Notes under the pieces: model-generated
Databases searched by the model: none
Seen by the model: the letters and a program-made list of their open reading frames with translations, nothing else
Told to the model about the DNA's origin: nothing
Translations under genes and position numbers: made by a program
Source: Oleoguttula mirabilis
Lineage: Eukaryota; Ascomycota; Dothideomycetes; Mycosphaerellales; Teratosphaeriaceae
DNA: 64,000 bases
NCBI GenBank assembly: GCA_035135055.1
Contig: JAVFHQ010000047.1
Coordinates: 62,001 to 126,000 of the forward strand
Reading direction: 5' to 3'
Part shown: positions 43,101 through 52,702 of the stretch, piece by piece
How positions within the stretch are numbered: the first letter of the stretch is position 1
How the letters are laid out: every line of letters begins with the position of its first letter

Positions 43101-44010
43101 TCTCCGCGAGGCCGTCGTCGTCATCATCACTTGCAGTGAGATCCACGACCGCTGTTGACGCACGTGGCCGCTGCACGAGCTGCTGGCTTGTGCCCGGCTC
43201 CGGCTTCACAATGGCCATCTGTGGCTCTCTCTTGTAGCTTCGCGGCTGCTGCGTCGAGTACTGCGCGAAGGGAGAGTGAGACGGGCCGGCGACCAGTGAA
43301 GACGGTGTGGCGTAAGGTTCGGCCTTCACCTGAGGCGGCGGCGGCGGACGCTGGAACGAGCCGTTGTGGCCGAGCGTGGTCTGGATGCCCGCTCTCGATG
43401 ATGAAGCAAAGGTTGAAGAGGGTCTGTGGTGCGGCTGGCTCATGCTCTGCGCGTACTTCTTGTCCGCTTGCTCCAGCTCCGAGCGCCTCCTAATTGCTGC
43501 CTCGGCCGCCAACTGACGCCGCCTCGTCCTGTCCTCGGTGTTGCTGCCTGAGGCGGCTTCTGGACGCTCGACCAACTCGAACGAGTCGAGCGATGACGTC
43601 GGGGTACCGGCGTTGGAGGGGTCGGGTGTCGGGCGCTTGGACGCGTGATTGTCGGTATCGAGGGACATGTTGAATGGGAAGGCGCGCTTGGCGCCGTTGT
43701 AGGAGGCTGCGGAAGAGCCACTCATAGCGCGGTGGTCGCCGTTGCTGCTCAGTGGGCGGCCGTTCATGGTCGTGTGCCAGAAGGCGTCATGTCCATCGCT
43801 GACGCCGTCCATGCCGGCTTGGCTCTGTGGGCGTGAGGCGGACTGCAGCGCTGCCAGTCTCTGCTCAAGCTCGCGTTTGGTTTCCCCGTACTCGGCGAGG
43901 CTGGAGCCGTAGTGGTCCGAGCCGGCATCGAGGCTGTCGATGAGGACGTTGATGAAGTCGAGCTCGTTCTCCAGTTCCTCTTCCGTGGCGTCGGGTCCGA
44001 AGGCCGCCAT
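40153..44010 (-). CDS. ULS1: ULS1/Rrp2-like SNF2 translocase with internal RING finger
   Basis: Single exon, 1,285 aa from ATG 44010 (MAAFGPDATEEELENEL, Kozak-like context); 28 more codons are open upstream. Residues 1-480 are disordered and Pro/Ser-rich. The SNF2 ATPase has LADDMGLGKTIQMLSLM (about 537), VVAPVALMRQWKQEIE and the DEAQ box in VILDEAQCIKNRATQTA. A C3HC4 RING sits between the helicase lobes at about 873-925: CAVCYDVATNPSIFIPCGH, then CPNCRG. Lobe 2 has VLIFSQWTSLLDLLE, GSMNANQRADAV, LVSLKAGNAGLNLN and the AIDRAHRIGQTRPV block. An acidic then Lys-rich spacer separates RING and lobe 2. The order matches budding yeast Uls1 and fission yeast Rrp1/Rrp2, SUMO-linked translocases that clear Rad51 or Top2 from chromatin. 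Rad16 and Rad5 are less likely because no HIRAN or zinc region is seen. Confidence 0.85.
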   Translation of the reverse strand: MAAFGPDATEEELENELDFINVLIDSLDAGSDHYGSSLAEYGETKRELEQRLAALQSASRPQSQAGMDGVSDGHDAFWHTTMNGRPLSSNGDHRAMSGSSAASYNGAKRAFPFNMSLDTDNHASKRPTPDPSNAGTPTSSLDSFELVERPEAASGSNTEDRTRRRQLAAEAAIRRRSELEQADKKYAQSMSQPHHRPSSTFASSSRAGIQTTLGHNGSFQRPPPPPQVKAEPYATPSSLVAGPSHSPFAQYSTQQPRSYKREPQMAIVKPEPGTSQQLVQRPRASTAVVDLTASDDDDDGLAEISPASFTPSRRAPRLPTNVHGTSARQPMPGSYSVPGSYPMPGSYQVPGAYPMPNTNTHTPRNVTDDRPFANMNYDPRNAADERVRQQYGQMRGAQLATLNALGGVKYAASSVSGQLAELNGLINGSSSGPFPVDDDDDLVYGGARQRPLGGDPVDPYAGQDELYRNRYEALAAYNPAQTKEEISALLGNIRPDEEMPAHLRVQTPESMTIKLHKYQELGLTWLKNCEEGSNKGGILADDMGLGKTIQMLSLMVTRRSDDPRCKTTLVVAPVALMRQWKQEIETKIKPGWRHALSVYTHHGQTKKKDFKDLQVYDVVLTTFGSLAAEVKKMEKFRLRQINDPNARPFPQEQCALLGQGVWYRVILDEAQCIKNRATQTAKGAYLLNAKFRFCMTGTPMMNSVDELFSLVKFLRIRPYSTWEKFRMDFSNPQRSGSDELKAKSMRMLQALCKAVMLRRTKKSTFEGKPILVLPERTTLIDNPDFSEDELSFYQHLEQRTAVQFNKYVRAGTVGKSYSAILVLLLRLRQACCHPHLIRDFGVSATAEGTAEDLVKLAEELTPQVVARIKDKMGSFECAVCYDVATNPSIFIPCGHDTCAECCTRIIDAADNGDGNGVPAKCPNCRGVVDKKRVTDFDSFKKAHQRDLLTPEDLAGLEPLEADADDDDGSETESDEDSDTDSDTESEDDVDNKGNLMGFIVNDDESVDSETESEGGNGQAGPSTANGMAPTSRKSGKSSKKGKGRKKSKKAKGKGKEKKKDNKALTLADLKKLSRNSATMRKMYLRRLHKDWITSAKIERALEILKGLMDVTKDGEKVLIFSQWTSLLDLLEVPIDKEGWGYRRYDGSMNANQRADAVDDFRSERKNVRIMLVSLKAGNAGLNLNIASQVIILDPFWNPYIEEQAIDRAHRIGQTRPVKVHRILIKGTVEDRIITLQEKKRATISEALDEKASQSISRLGVQELAYLFGVTANPGQAVQYVPQRQR
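42940..43020. repeat. Pro-Gly-Ser-Tyr coding tandem repeat inside the ULS1-like gene
   Basis: About five copies of a degenerate 15-18 nt unit (around GGCTCGTACxxxxTGCCG on the minus strand) code GSYSVPGSYPMPGSYQVPG plus a diverged AYPMP copy. It lies in the disordered N-terminal region, where copy number could change without harming the ATPase. Confidence 0.85.
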
Positions 44011-44633
44011 GGTTGCGAGCAGCAGAGCGCGAAGATGCGACAGAGTACACGTGGCGATGCGGTCGGTGGTCGTTTGCTGCGGTGGAAGTCTCATGCATCA
44101 CGGTCGCACATGGCGGGCGTCGGCAGAAGAGTAGTCGCGCGTCGGAGGTGCGGCGTGAGTCAGAGGATTACTGTTCACCGGCCAGAGAGTGCGAGGCGGG
44201 CGCTCGTCAGTGTTTGTATGTACAGCGGCCGGTGAAGTGAAGTGCGGCTGTGAGCACTGAATAGGCTTGGAGGCTGCCATGCGCCTTTAGGCTTTTGGAC
44301 GCGTTTTGGGAGACGTGGGTCCGTGCGTCCGCGTGACGTCGGCATCCCCACTTCGGGCCGAGTCAAGACATGCATTGCAACACCTCGAACCTCACCTCGC
44401 GGCTTCCCCTGCCTGCCTTCTTCCCCCATGTCCCAACGCCTTATCATTAGGGTGCTGTTCATGTGAATCACGGCTCCCATCGCCGCCAGAGTGTTCGCCC
44501 GAAGGAGCGATGTGTCAAGACAAACAACATATAGTGTGCATGCGCGACTCAAGGCAGATCACATGCTGAGCGCCGTGCATCCTAAGTCTCATTGCCTTCC
44601 CTGCCATGAACATTTGCATTGCTTCCTTCTACC
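44011..44633. promoter_or_regulatory. Divergent promoter region of the ULS1-like gene and F-box-like copy C
   Basis: 623 bp between divergent starts. No coding frame with support and no obvious TATA element close to either start. Confidence 0.45.
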
Positions 44634-45341
44634 ATGCACAACCCTTCGACGCCAGATGTCTCGGTGATGATGAGCGCTCATGGTCAAGACATGACGGAAC
44701 ACATTGGGACTCGCAAGCGCCAAGCGGATGATACAGAGGCAAGACCCGCTCAAGCCGCCATTCACGAGAGCCCTCTAACCCCCGTACAGTCACCTCGCGA
44801 AACAAAGCAAGCTCGACTCGAGCCTCCGCTCCTCAGGCTGCCTGCGGAGTTGCGTAACCGTATATGGGAGCTTGCGGTGGTTGCGGAAGGTGACGTCGAT
44901 GTCGTCGCAGGCGAGACCAAGCCGCCCTCTCTGCTCGGCGTTTGTCGCCAGATACGACATGAGGCGATCGGGATATGGTATAACGACAACCACTTCATCT
45001 TTACCATACGGGACTGCGACGGTAGTCTCATACTTGCTTGGTGCAAGCATCTGAAGCAATATGACGGCGTGAATTGCAGCTCAATCAGTACCGTCTGCAT
45101 CGGGTCTCCCAACTGGAGCAATCTCATCAAGTGGGCTAGAGGACTTTACGACACGGATGCGTACTTTGAGTCTCAATGCGCTGACGAAGTGGATGCTTGG
45201 TGTGACGTAATCACGAGTGTGCATGGCATTGTGATGGACGCAGTTTACAACGAGGACCACGAGCCGGAGTGGGACGAGGTCGAAAGAATCTTGCATCACC
45301 TACATTTTGCTGTCATGGCACTGGACCGGAGGTGGACGTAA
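44634..45341 (+). CDS. F-box-like / 2EXR-type family protein (copy C)
   Basis: Single exon, 235 aa from ATG 44634 (accATGC). Residues about 66-85 read LLRLPAELRNRIWELAVV, the intact family motif. Then come PPSLLGVCRQIRHEAIGIWY, NHFIFTIRDCDG and SLILAWCKHL, and the end is EWDEVERILHHLHFAVMALD plus RRWT. Similarity to copy B runs through its whole length and includes the last 50 residues, so this copy is the best guide to what the fragments at 28.7-30.4 kb once were. The N-terminal 60 residues are polar and disordered. Function unknown; an SCF adaptor role is possible but not shown by sequence. Confidence 0.72.
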   Translation: MHNPSTPDVSVMMSAHGQDMTEHIGTRKRQADDTEARPAQAAIHESPLTPVQSPRETKQARLEPPLLRLPAELRNRIWELAVVAEGDVDVVAGETKPPSLLGVCRQIRHEAIGIWYNDNHFIFTIRDCDGSLILAWCKHLKQYDGVNCSSISTVCIGSPNWSNLIKWARGLYDTDAYFESQCADEVDAWCDVITSVHGIVMDAVYNEDHEPEWDEVERILHHLHFAVMALDRRWT

Positions 45342-45716
45342 CGGCATCACCAGATCGCAGCGGTGGAATACCAACGATGCAAGGGGTGGTTCTCTCGATC
45401 ACCAGGCCTGCGCAGGAGTGTCTTATATCATCACTAGTTCCTCTCTTGGGTTTGCGGAGGCTATCTCATCTGCCCTATAATGCCGAAGATCAGGTAGAAG
45501 GCGAACTAGTGGAGAAAATGTGGATTGGGTTCAACGCCACACTGGCAGATTCCCTAACCTTAGCGACGGTGTGATCATGGGCCGCTGACTCCCCCTAGAG
45601 GAAAGCTGCGAAGAATTTCATGACGGCGCCTCTCATCCCGCGCACTCCCAGCTGCAGCACATACCAGCTACTCAACAAGACTGAGAAGCCTGCACTTACA
45701 CGGCACATCCATTCCA
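45342..45716. other. Convergent 3' intergenic region
   Basis: 375 bp between the ends of copy C and the serine hydrolase gene; nothing recognised. Confidence 0.5.
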
Positions 45717-47615
45717 TCAAGTCTTTGTCAAGACGACACGGAACGCCGACAGCTCAAGCTCCTTGACACTCCTCTCATCCCTCCAAAACACAAGCTCCAG
45801 CAGCGGCTTGCCGGCATAGCCAATCGGGTCCATATTCGTGATACAGTAGTCATTCCACACCTCGCTCGTCACGTTCGTCTCCGCAGGCGTGTCGAACACA
45901 TTGTAAAAGCGCCACACTTCACCAGTGAGTGATGCATTCGCAGTGTGCCGGGTTTCGAACGTAGGGATAAGCTGGTAGTACAGACTATCCCCGTCTCCGG
46001 CCTGGGCGGCTACGAACTCGTCTAGCGCGGCCAGCATTTCCGTGCCGTTGGATGTCCACTGCGAAATGTGCAGCGAGCGACTAGCCGACTGGCTTAAGGT
46101 GATGGACGAGTTGAGGCCGGTCGTCGTGGCGACGTAGGTGCCAGTATACTCCTGTTTCAGTGCTTGTTGTGCCAGCTCCTCCGCTGCCTGGATGAGAGGG
46201 ACAGTAATCGTGTCCAGCAGCGGATTGAGCGCGGTAAGCTCACCCGCGAGCAAGATACTGACGACGAGATCGTAATCGGGCACGATGATGCTGTAACTGT
46301 AGTAGCCGTCCAACCCGCCTCCCTTGGTCGCAAACGTCACTGGCCGGTTGGTTTCGGTCAGGATTGCCGTCGTGCGGAAGATCTCCCACGGGATGCCGAG
46401 CAAGGAATGGGAGCCGGCTGTGAAGGCCGCAGGGGCGAACCAGTTGATCGTCGGGCTGATGGTTTGGTAGTTGTTGAGAACATAGCGCAGGAATCGCGAC
46501 ATGTCATCGGAGGAACTGTATATACCGCCCGAACTGGAGGATCGTTGTCAGCTGCTCGGTAGATACACGTCTTCGATGAATCGAGACATACGGGTTCCCG
46601 ACTCCAAGGTCAGCGTCCCACTGGCTCTCACCCACCGGGATGATTCCCGTGCCCGCATTCGGTGCTGAAAAAGTGGTGGCATTCAGCCCAAGCGGACCTA
46701 TTATGGCGGAGTGGATATAGTCGACATAGGCCATCCCGGTGACCTTCTCGATCACGAGACCGAGCAAGTCGTAGCCGACATTACTGTACGAGATCTCCAC
46801 GTGCGGCGGCAATACCGGGGAAGCGGTGCGTAGCTCACGAAGCATACCTGTTGGCCGGCAGTCAGAATGGCTCGTGGTAGTGATAGGTATCGGTCAGGAG
46901 AGTTCCACTCCACTTACCGGCAGTGCTGCAGATGATTGTGGAATTGAGCTCACACGCGGGGAGTGCCTCTTCTATCACGCTTGATACTGGTGGCAGTCCC
47001 AGGAAGGACGCTCCGCCCACGATCAGTAGGTCTTCTTGAGCATCTTTATAACGCCAAATGGTTAGCCAATCTTCGTCTCTGTAGGCTTCGCTGTCCGCAA
47101 GCGCACTCACAGTTGTCTTGGATACCCCCGAAGTGACTCATCAGTGATCTAATGGAGATACGATCCCACTCGACCTGGCTCTTGTCGTTGTGCTTCGTGG
47201 GAAGCGAAGCCACATATCGACTCACCGGCGCGTCCAAATCGATCTTGCCGCGAGCGTGCTGTTGCAGTATGGCCATGGCGGTGAAAATCTTGGTATTACT
47301 AGCGACTCTGAACACCGTGGACCCGTTCACCTTCGAAGTACCGGTCGAGTTCGTCGAGTTCGCGGTATAATATGTGCTCCAGAGTGATTGCGACGCAGAA
47401 GAGATTTGGATGGCACAGGAGGACCCGGCGAACACATCGCTCGCGAAGTACTGGTCCACGGCGGAGGAGATCGAAGCGAGCGTGGTGTTGAGCGAGCCTT
47501 TGCTCAGGTCGGGGGGTGTGAACGCAGAGGGCGGTTCGCAGGAGGCCGTGGCAAGTTGGAAGAGTGTACATGTTGTCAATGAGAGGAGTGTCATCAGATA
47601 CCCTTGGAGGGCCAT
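45717..47615 (-). CDS. Secreted beta-lactamase/penicillin-binding-protein-fold serine hydrolase
   Basis: Four exons, 47615-47111, 47043-46918, 46847-46592 and 46533-45717, give 567 aa. Introns are 67, 70 and 58 nt with GTGAGT, GTAAGT and GTATGT donors. A signal peptide (MALQGYLMTLLSLTTCTLFQ) ends around residue 25. The class C-type core has the nucleophile motif S106-N-T-K109 in VFRVASNTKIFTAMAILQQH, then IRSLMSHFGGIQDN. It also has Y231-S-N in EISYSNVGYDLLGLVIEK and the SGGIYSSSDDMSRFLRYVLN block created by the last splice. A C-terminal beta-rich domain follows (QEYTGTYVATTTGLNSS). Many NxS/T sites suggest an exported, glycosylated protein. Fungal members are mostly uncharacterised esterases or peptidases; a resistance role should not be assumed. 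Confidence 0.84.
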
Positions 47616-48876
47616 GATGTCTTTGCAAATTCCGGGAATACAGGAACAAGTTGAAGGGAGTGACTGATGCTATAGTCGGGGAATGGTTTATGGTATACTT
47701 ATACGGTTACCATCAGCTCGGCGGTGACCTATATAGATTTTCACGATGCACCGTGCCGAGTTCTAACATGCTGCCTAATGGTAACCCGGTCCAAGAGCGC
47801 AGCCAATGTCGTAGTGGCCATGTTGAAGAGGCGACAGTGAAACAGAGCGTCCGCCGCATTCATCCTTCCTGCTAATGATCAACAACGCACCTATGCCTCT
47901 AGGCGAGGGACGGGCCACATACTGTGTTCACGTAGAAGCCGCAGTGAGAATCTCAGACCTTACGCAGAGGCCAGGAGCAGAGGCTTAGCCCTTCGGTCTC
48001 GTAACGACGACACTAGGTACGGATGTTGCTAAGTTAGGCAGCACTCCGGTTCTAGAAGCACAGGGCAGTCCTCAACTTCAACTCCTCGTCTTTCGGATTC
48101 GGTCTCGTACCGACGCCGCTAAAAGCAAGACAGGCTGAAACACGCGGGCGGACGCTTTGGGTGGCTGTGGCTGTGCATTGCGAACTACCGGCCCCGGGAC
48201 CGGTCCGCTCGATTCAAAAGATCGCGAGAGAGGATGGTCACATCTTCACGTCGACATTCGAGTCATGGCCGGCCACACCGAACACATGGTAGATACGGTC
48301 CAGTCCCGTCGGACTCTGCTTTGCGTACATTGCTGGTACGCGAGCGGCTGTCTGCGTTCTTCGTCGGGCTCGCTGCGACATGGCGCGGGGTATCTCGTCC
48401 GATTTCTCGTCCTCAGGTGCAACGAAGATCAGAAACGGTTCTGTTCAACACAAGGTCCGTTGCCGGCAGTGGGAGAGGTTTGAGTGTGGTACAAGGCCTC
48501 CCTGGCACACGCCGTCTCTGATCACTGCGAGTCAGGCTGGAGGTTCTCATCTCGAACAGTGCCTTCGCTCTTGTAACAGAAGCATGGCGACCACAGATAT
48601 GCCAACACGGTCTTTGCTAGAACTAACGTACTACCATGACGGAAGCGAAAGACGGCGTGCAGGTGTCCAACAAGGCCTTCGATGACACTCCACGCTCATA
48701 TCAGCACACCGTGCATGAGTCAGGGCCACATCGTCCTTCGAGCACATCACTCGGTAGCCGACTACATGCTTGGATCAAGCTGGACTATGCTAAAGGGGAG
48801 GGCATACAGAGCATACAGAGTAACGCTGGTAACGACAAGCAGGGTGCGTTTTACGATCTCTTGCTAGTGTCTATTA
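47616..48876. other. Gene-poor interval upstream of the permease relic
   Basis: The left end is the hydrolase promoter. The element CGGTCTCGTAnCGACG occurs twice, near 47995 and 48100. A plus frame near 48760-48830 could be the decayed start of the permease, but it is not clear. No RNA gene seen. Confidence 0.4.
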
Positions 48877-49707
48877 GACCTTGAGCCTATCCCACCCGAA
48901 AAGCAGACATGGCGCAGCTATAACTGTGAGTAAACAGCAACTCTTCATCATGACAAGACCCGCGCTCACTACTGTGTTAGTCGCAACCTACTGGCTGTGC
49001 GACGCCATTGCTCCTGGTAACCTTCGTCTCGGATCCTCTCTGGTGAGCCTCGGACCATCCTGGCGAACTGGCGTTGGTAGCATAGCACTGGGCCATTTCC
49101 TCATATCATTGGCCAAATGCCAACGGCATTGTCCGAGCCCGGCCTCACGTCCCGTACACCATCTAGAGCAGGGCGCCGTTCGGGATCTACTTCGCCTTCC
49201 TCATCGTGTTTGTACGCATGATCGTGGGCCTTTTCTGATACGGCATCAGTTGCTATACAGGTGCTGAGTGCGTCTACGCCGTGCTGGTGGCGATATGGCC
49301 CTCCTTCGCCGACATTCCGAACCATCTGCCGGAGTCTGCGAACATCACGACTCAGATGATGATGTAAGGCTGGTGATGGTTTGCTGCGCCCACGGACCAT
49401 CCAGCGGACTCTACTCAGCATACGTCATGTTCCACAGATGGCAGGCTTTGCCCAAGGGGTGAGCTAGCGACCAATCCCGCGAGAGTGGCCTGGCCAGCAA
49501 CAGACTGAGCAACATGTGGGCTAGATGCCCCCTTCGCTGTCCATCTCGTCAGCAGCAGTGCAGCTGTCGGACCTCAGCTATCTCTATGGCTTTTTCGCAA
49601 GCGGCATCGTCTATTACGCGCTCGGTCGTGCATTTCCGCCTTCCACAACGTTTACAGACGACTATAGCGAGCAAGCTGTGTCCAAGGCAGAGCACGACAT
49701 AGCATGA
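48877..49707 (+). pseudogene. Decayed NCS1-family (uracil/allantoin-type) permease
   Basis: Recognisable family blocks occur in order but in different frames. LEPIPPEKQTWRSYN at 48880 is the NCS1 'NKDLxPxPPEKxTW' motif. It is followed by ATYWLCDAIAPGNLRLGSSL, VSLGPSWRTGVGSIALGHFL, a frame change near 49120, NGIVRARPHVPYTI, a TAG at 49164, APFGIYFAFLIVFVRMIVGL, a TGA at 49236, then YTGAECVYAVLVAIWPSFAD and IPNHLPESANITTQMM with a TAA at 49365. The middle of the transporter, about half its length, is missing. A C-terminal block resumes at 49525: LSDLSYLYGFFASGIVYYAL, ending at 49707. The TGA falls where family members have Trp, and the TAG where a coding residue is expected, so both could be single transitions. 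NCS1 carriers import nucleobases or related compounds with protons or sodium. Confidence 0.8.
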
Positions 49708-51231
49708 AATCCCATCTTGGGGTGTCTAGTGGAAGAATGAAAGCCATCACATGTTGTGTGAGGGGCAGTATGACCGTCCGCTCCACTTGTGACTTTCTGC
49801 GTCGATCACAATGAGGCTGCCGTCTTGCGGGTACGATATAGCTCGGCTTGACCAATTAATCAGAGTGTGGATGCTCTCGGTATCGTCGCCTTCTACCACT
49901 GGGCAACAGCGGTCCACTGACTTGCTATTAGCGAAGTGGAGGTCTCTGGTGACAACGCCTACCTGCTGAAAGCTGAGTCTGGCTGTGACCGTCACAGTCT
50001 CGAGTGTCACGCCCATTCAGCGAGGCAATGGTGAAAATAGCAGAGGCTTTTTCATGCACTCGGCGTTGCTGTCGTGTGCACCAAGATACTAGCGTACTAG
50101 GGCCCGGGATTGCCGGGATACCACGGACCCTGCCAAGCCCGGCTGCTCAAGTGCCTCAAGGCTTGCACATCTGTTGATGTCCTGACCGACATCAATGTTC
50201 ATCCTACAAGCAAGCGCTCTTTGGTGTATCGTACTACCACGGATGACTGTCCATTAGGGCAGCCACGTTTCTTTGTCTTATCAACTAGCGCATAGCTGGG
50301 CTGATCCCCGTATATGCACCTCCCGCATTCGACCTCTGCTAGCGATACTCGAGATGCCACCGGCCCCGCCACCGTCCACGTTTGCGAGGGGCCCTCACGA
50401 AGAGCAGCCCTTCTACGGTTCTACCTTGTGGTAGGTGGCGTGGTTGCACACATACTGAGCCGGTAACGTCTGTTGGTATCGACGGCAACAGAAGGGCCAA
50501 ACTTCCGCAACACTTTCTACTGCAGCTCTTCACCCTGAGATGTGCGGAGCGCACGAAGCCCACAGCATAGTAGAGCCAACTATGCGGTGCGCACCCATCC
50601 GACGTGTGCGCTTGCTCGCAGCGCACACTTCCCGGCATCAATAATGAATTGCGCCTCTTATAGCTCCTAGCGTCAACCACAGCGAATGACCGATGCATAT
50701 GGAGCAAGACGACCTTGTCCACCATGTCCGTTTATCGCCCTCTCGATGCCGTGTTCAAGCCAACAGTGTGATTCCGAGCGTCTCCTGGCTGGTTTTGCTG
50801 ATGGCCATCGCATACCGTGTATCGCCGCACGGATTACAGACCCAGCTATGAGAGGGGAGTGGTAGCTGCGGGCGGTCGTGGAGCATAGAGTCGATCGTGG
50901 ATCATGGCGAACTGGCCATCGCCAACTGGTCACTGCGCCAACGCCAACGAGCACAATGTGCTGATGGATCATGGCAGCTGATGAATGCCTGTGCCCCGCG
51001 ATGCACGCCACCTCCAGCGGACCAGACGAGCAGGCTTCGCAACGATTCTCTTTCGTCTGTGTCCCTGTCATGGAGTGGAGGACCACCGCGTGGTATAAGA
51101 AGGGCCTGTTCTCCAGCCGGATGAGCATCTGACCTCTACTCACACTCACAAAACTCTTGCCTTTGCCACAACATCTCCCATCTCTTGACACCACAGTACC
51201 ACACACGCGCACTTCGATCAACAACGCCAAC
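49708..51231. other. Gene-poor interval (1.5 kb)
   Basis: No supported gene. The right end is the promoter of the second secreted protein gene, with a GTATAAGA box at about 51093, 140 bp before the ATG. The same octamer precedes its relative at 8691. Confidence 0.5.
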
Positions 51232-51902
51232 ATGAAGTCCTCCTTCCTCGCCGTCCTGGCCCTGCCAGCCCTCTTCCTCGGCGCTATCGCTGCACCGACT
51301 GCTGATCCAAAAACTACTTGGGGACTCGAGGAGCGCGGATCCGACTACAGCACCACGCTCACCAACACCTGCGCAAAGAGCATCCAGCCACCCGCCGCCC
51401 AGATGAGTGAGCTCGCCCCGCTGCGAGCCGGTCGCGGCTTCAGCTAATTGAATGTAGACAGTACTTCCGCCCAGTGCGCCACCAACGGCGGCCTAGCGGT
51501 CCTGCAGGTGTCCTCCGTCGTCGTCATCGTCGTAGAGATCACGAATACCATGGCAACGCTAGCTACCTCCATTCCGCCAACTGTAGGCCAGGTCACGGCC
51601 GGTCTTGTCGCCGCGGTCCTGAGAATCGTTCTTACAATCAGCTTCTCCATCAACTACGCCATCAAGGTCTTCGGGACCTTCGGTCTACGTAAGACCAATC
51701 GTAACCCTGCGGAAGCGTAATGCCGAGCAAAGCTAACGAGGCTGCAGTCTTCGAGGTTCAACGGGCCGCCCTCATCGTAGAGCTCTCGCTCTGGCTGAGG
51801 GGAATGGAGGCTGCGTGCCCCGGCCTACTGGAGCAAGTCATACTGCAGATGCCGACCGGAACGAATCACGCTCTCAAGGGTTGTGCGCCGCTTGGCATGT
51901 AG
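51232..51902 (+). CDS. Small secreted hydrophobic protein, paralogue-like partner of the gene at 8691
   Basis: Three exons, 51232-51406, 51458-51688 and 51748-51902, give 186 aa; both introns are phase 1. The signal peptide (MKSSFLAVLALPALFLGAIA, then APT) is nearly identical to that of the protein at 8691. Exon lengths (175/231/155 versus 172/249/158) and intron phases also match, but the mature parts have little residue identity. Here exon 2 codes a long Val/Ile/Ala-rich hydrophobic region (VLQVSSVVVIVVEITNTMAT, then RIVLTISFSINYAIKVFGTF). Exon 3 codes FEVQRAALIVELSLWLRGME and a tail with Cys. There are about four cysteines, against none in the partner. The last exon rests on a CTAAC branch and CTGCAG acceptor; without it translation ends at 51720 within the intron (TAA). 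Function unknown. Confidence 0.7.
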
Positions 51903-52702
51903 AGCTCCGGCCATGGGGAGCTTGAGTGGCAAACTCGATGTGAGCGCAACAGACCGATGATGATGGGAGAAGCAGCGATGGGGGATACGATTGGAGTGCG
52001 GATTTATTTGGTATGCGAGTGGCGGTTTTGCCGCAATATCTTTGGACCCATCTCCTAAAAATAACAGATAGCAACACGAAATTGGAAGCTCGCCGATGGC
52101 AGCGAGCATTACTCCACTCGACGAGAGCTAGTCTCTCAATCCCATGTCTCACTGTTGTGCCGACGTCTGATGTACCGTGAGTCGAGTGGAAGTTGGCCGG
52201 GCGAGATGTTTTTATTCGCCACCAGGTAGCACGTGATGCCTTACCTAAGCGTACAGCCCTGTAATTCAATCTACGGTTCTACCCCAGAATCTGCGATGCA
52301 CAGTTGCATCACGAATCCACGATGCACCGTTTACAATTCAAGGGTCGCGAACACAGCCCCCATGCGCCAAGTCGTTGCTTGTGACAATTGGCGCAGCGGC
52401 AAGCACGGCCTTGGCTGACAGTCTGGTAGGAGGTAGGATCAAGGTGAGGCCATCATTCATTTTGCTTTGCCCGCAAGGAGGACTTGGGGCAGGCTGTGCA
52501 GTGCATACTTTAGACACGGTCGCCCTACCTCCTACTACGTCCAACTAAGGCACGACTGTACGCACGACTTCAAGCAGCAAACACTACTACGCCCTACATT
52601 AAGACCGCATACGGATCGCAAGTCGCGACTTCTACCTTGTTGAGTGAGAGCATACACTAGCAACAACATACATCCTACAACGCGCAATAGTCTCTAGGCA
52701 AC
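51903..52702. other. Intergenic region, nothing recognised
   Basis: 800 bp including the promoter of the Gly/Ser-rich protein gene. No coding support on either strand. Confidence 0.5.

Noticed and set aside
47985..48130. Repeated GGTCTCGTA-type words that could suggest a small RNA gene
   Set aside because: No A/B box pair, cloverleaf or 5S-like internal control could be drawn.
48157..48685. Three overlapping plus frames of about 100 codons
   Set aside because: No motif, no consistent codon use and no splice link to the NCS1 relic.
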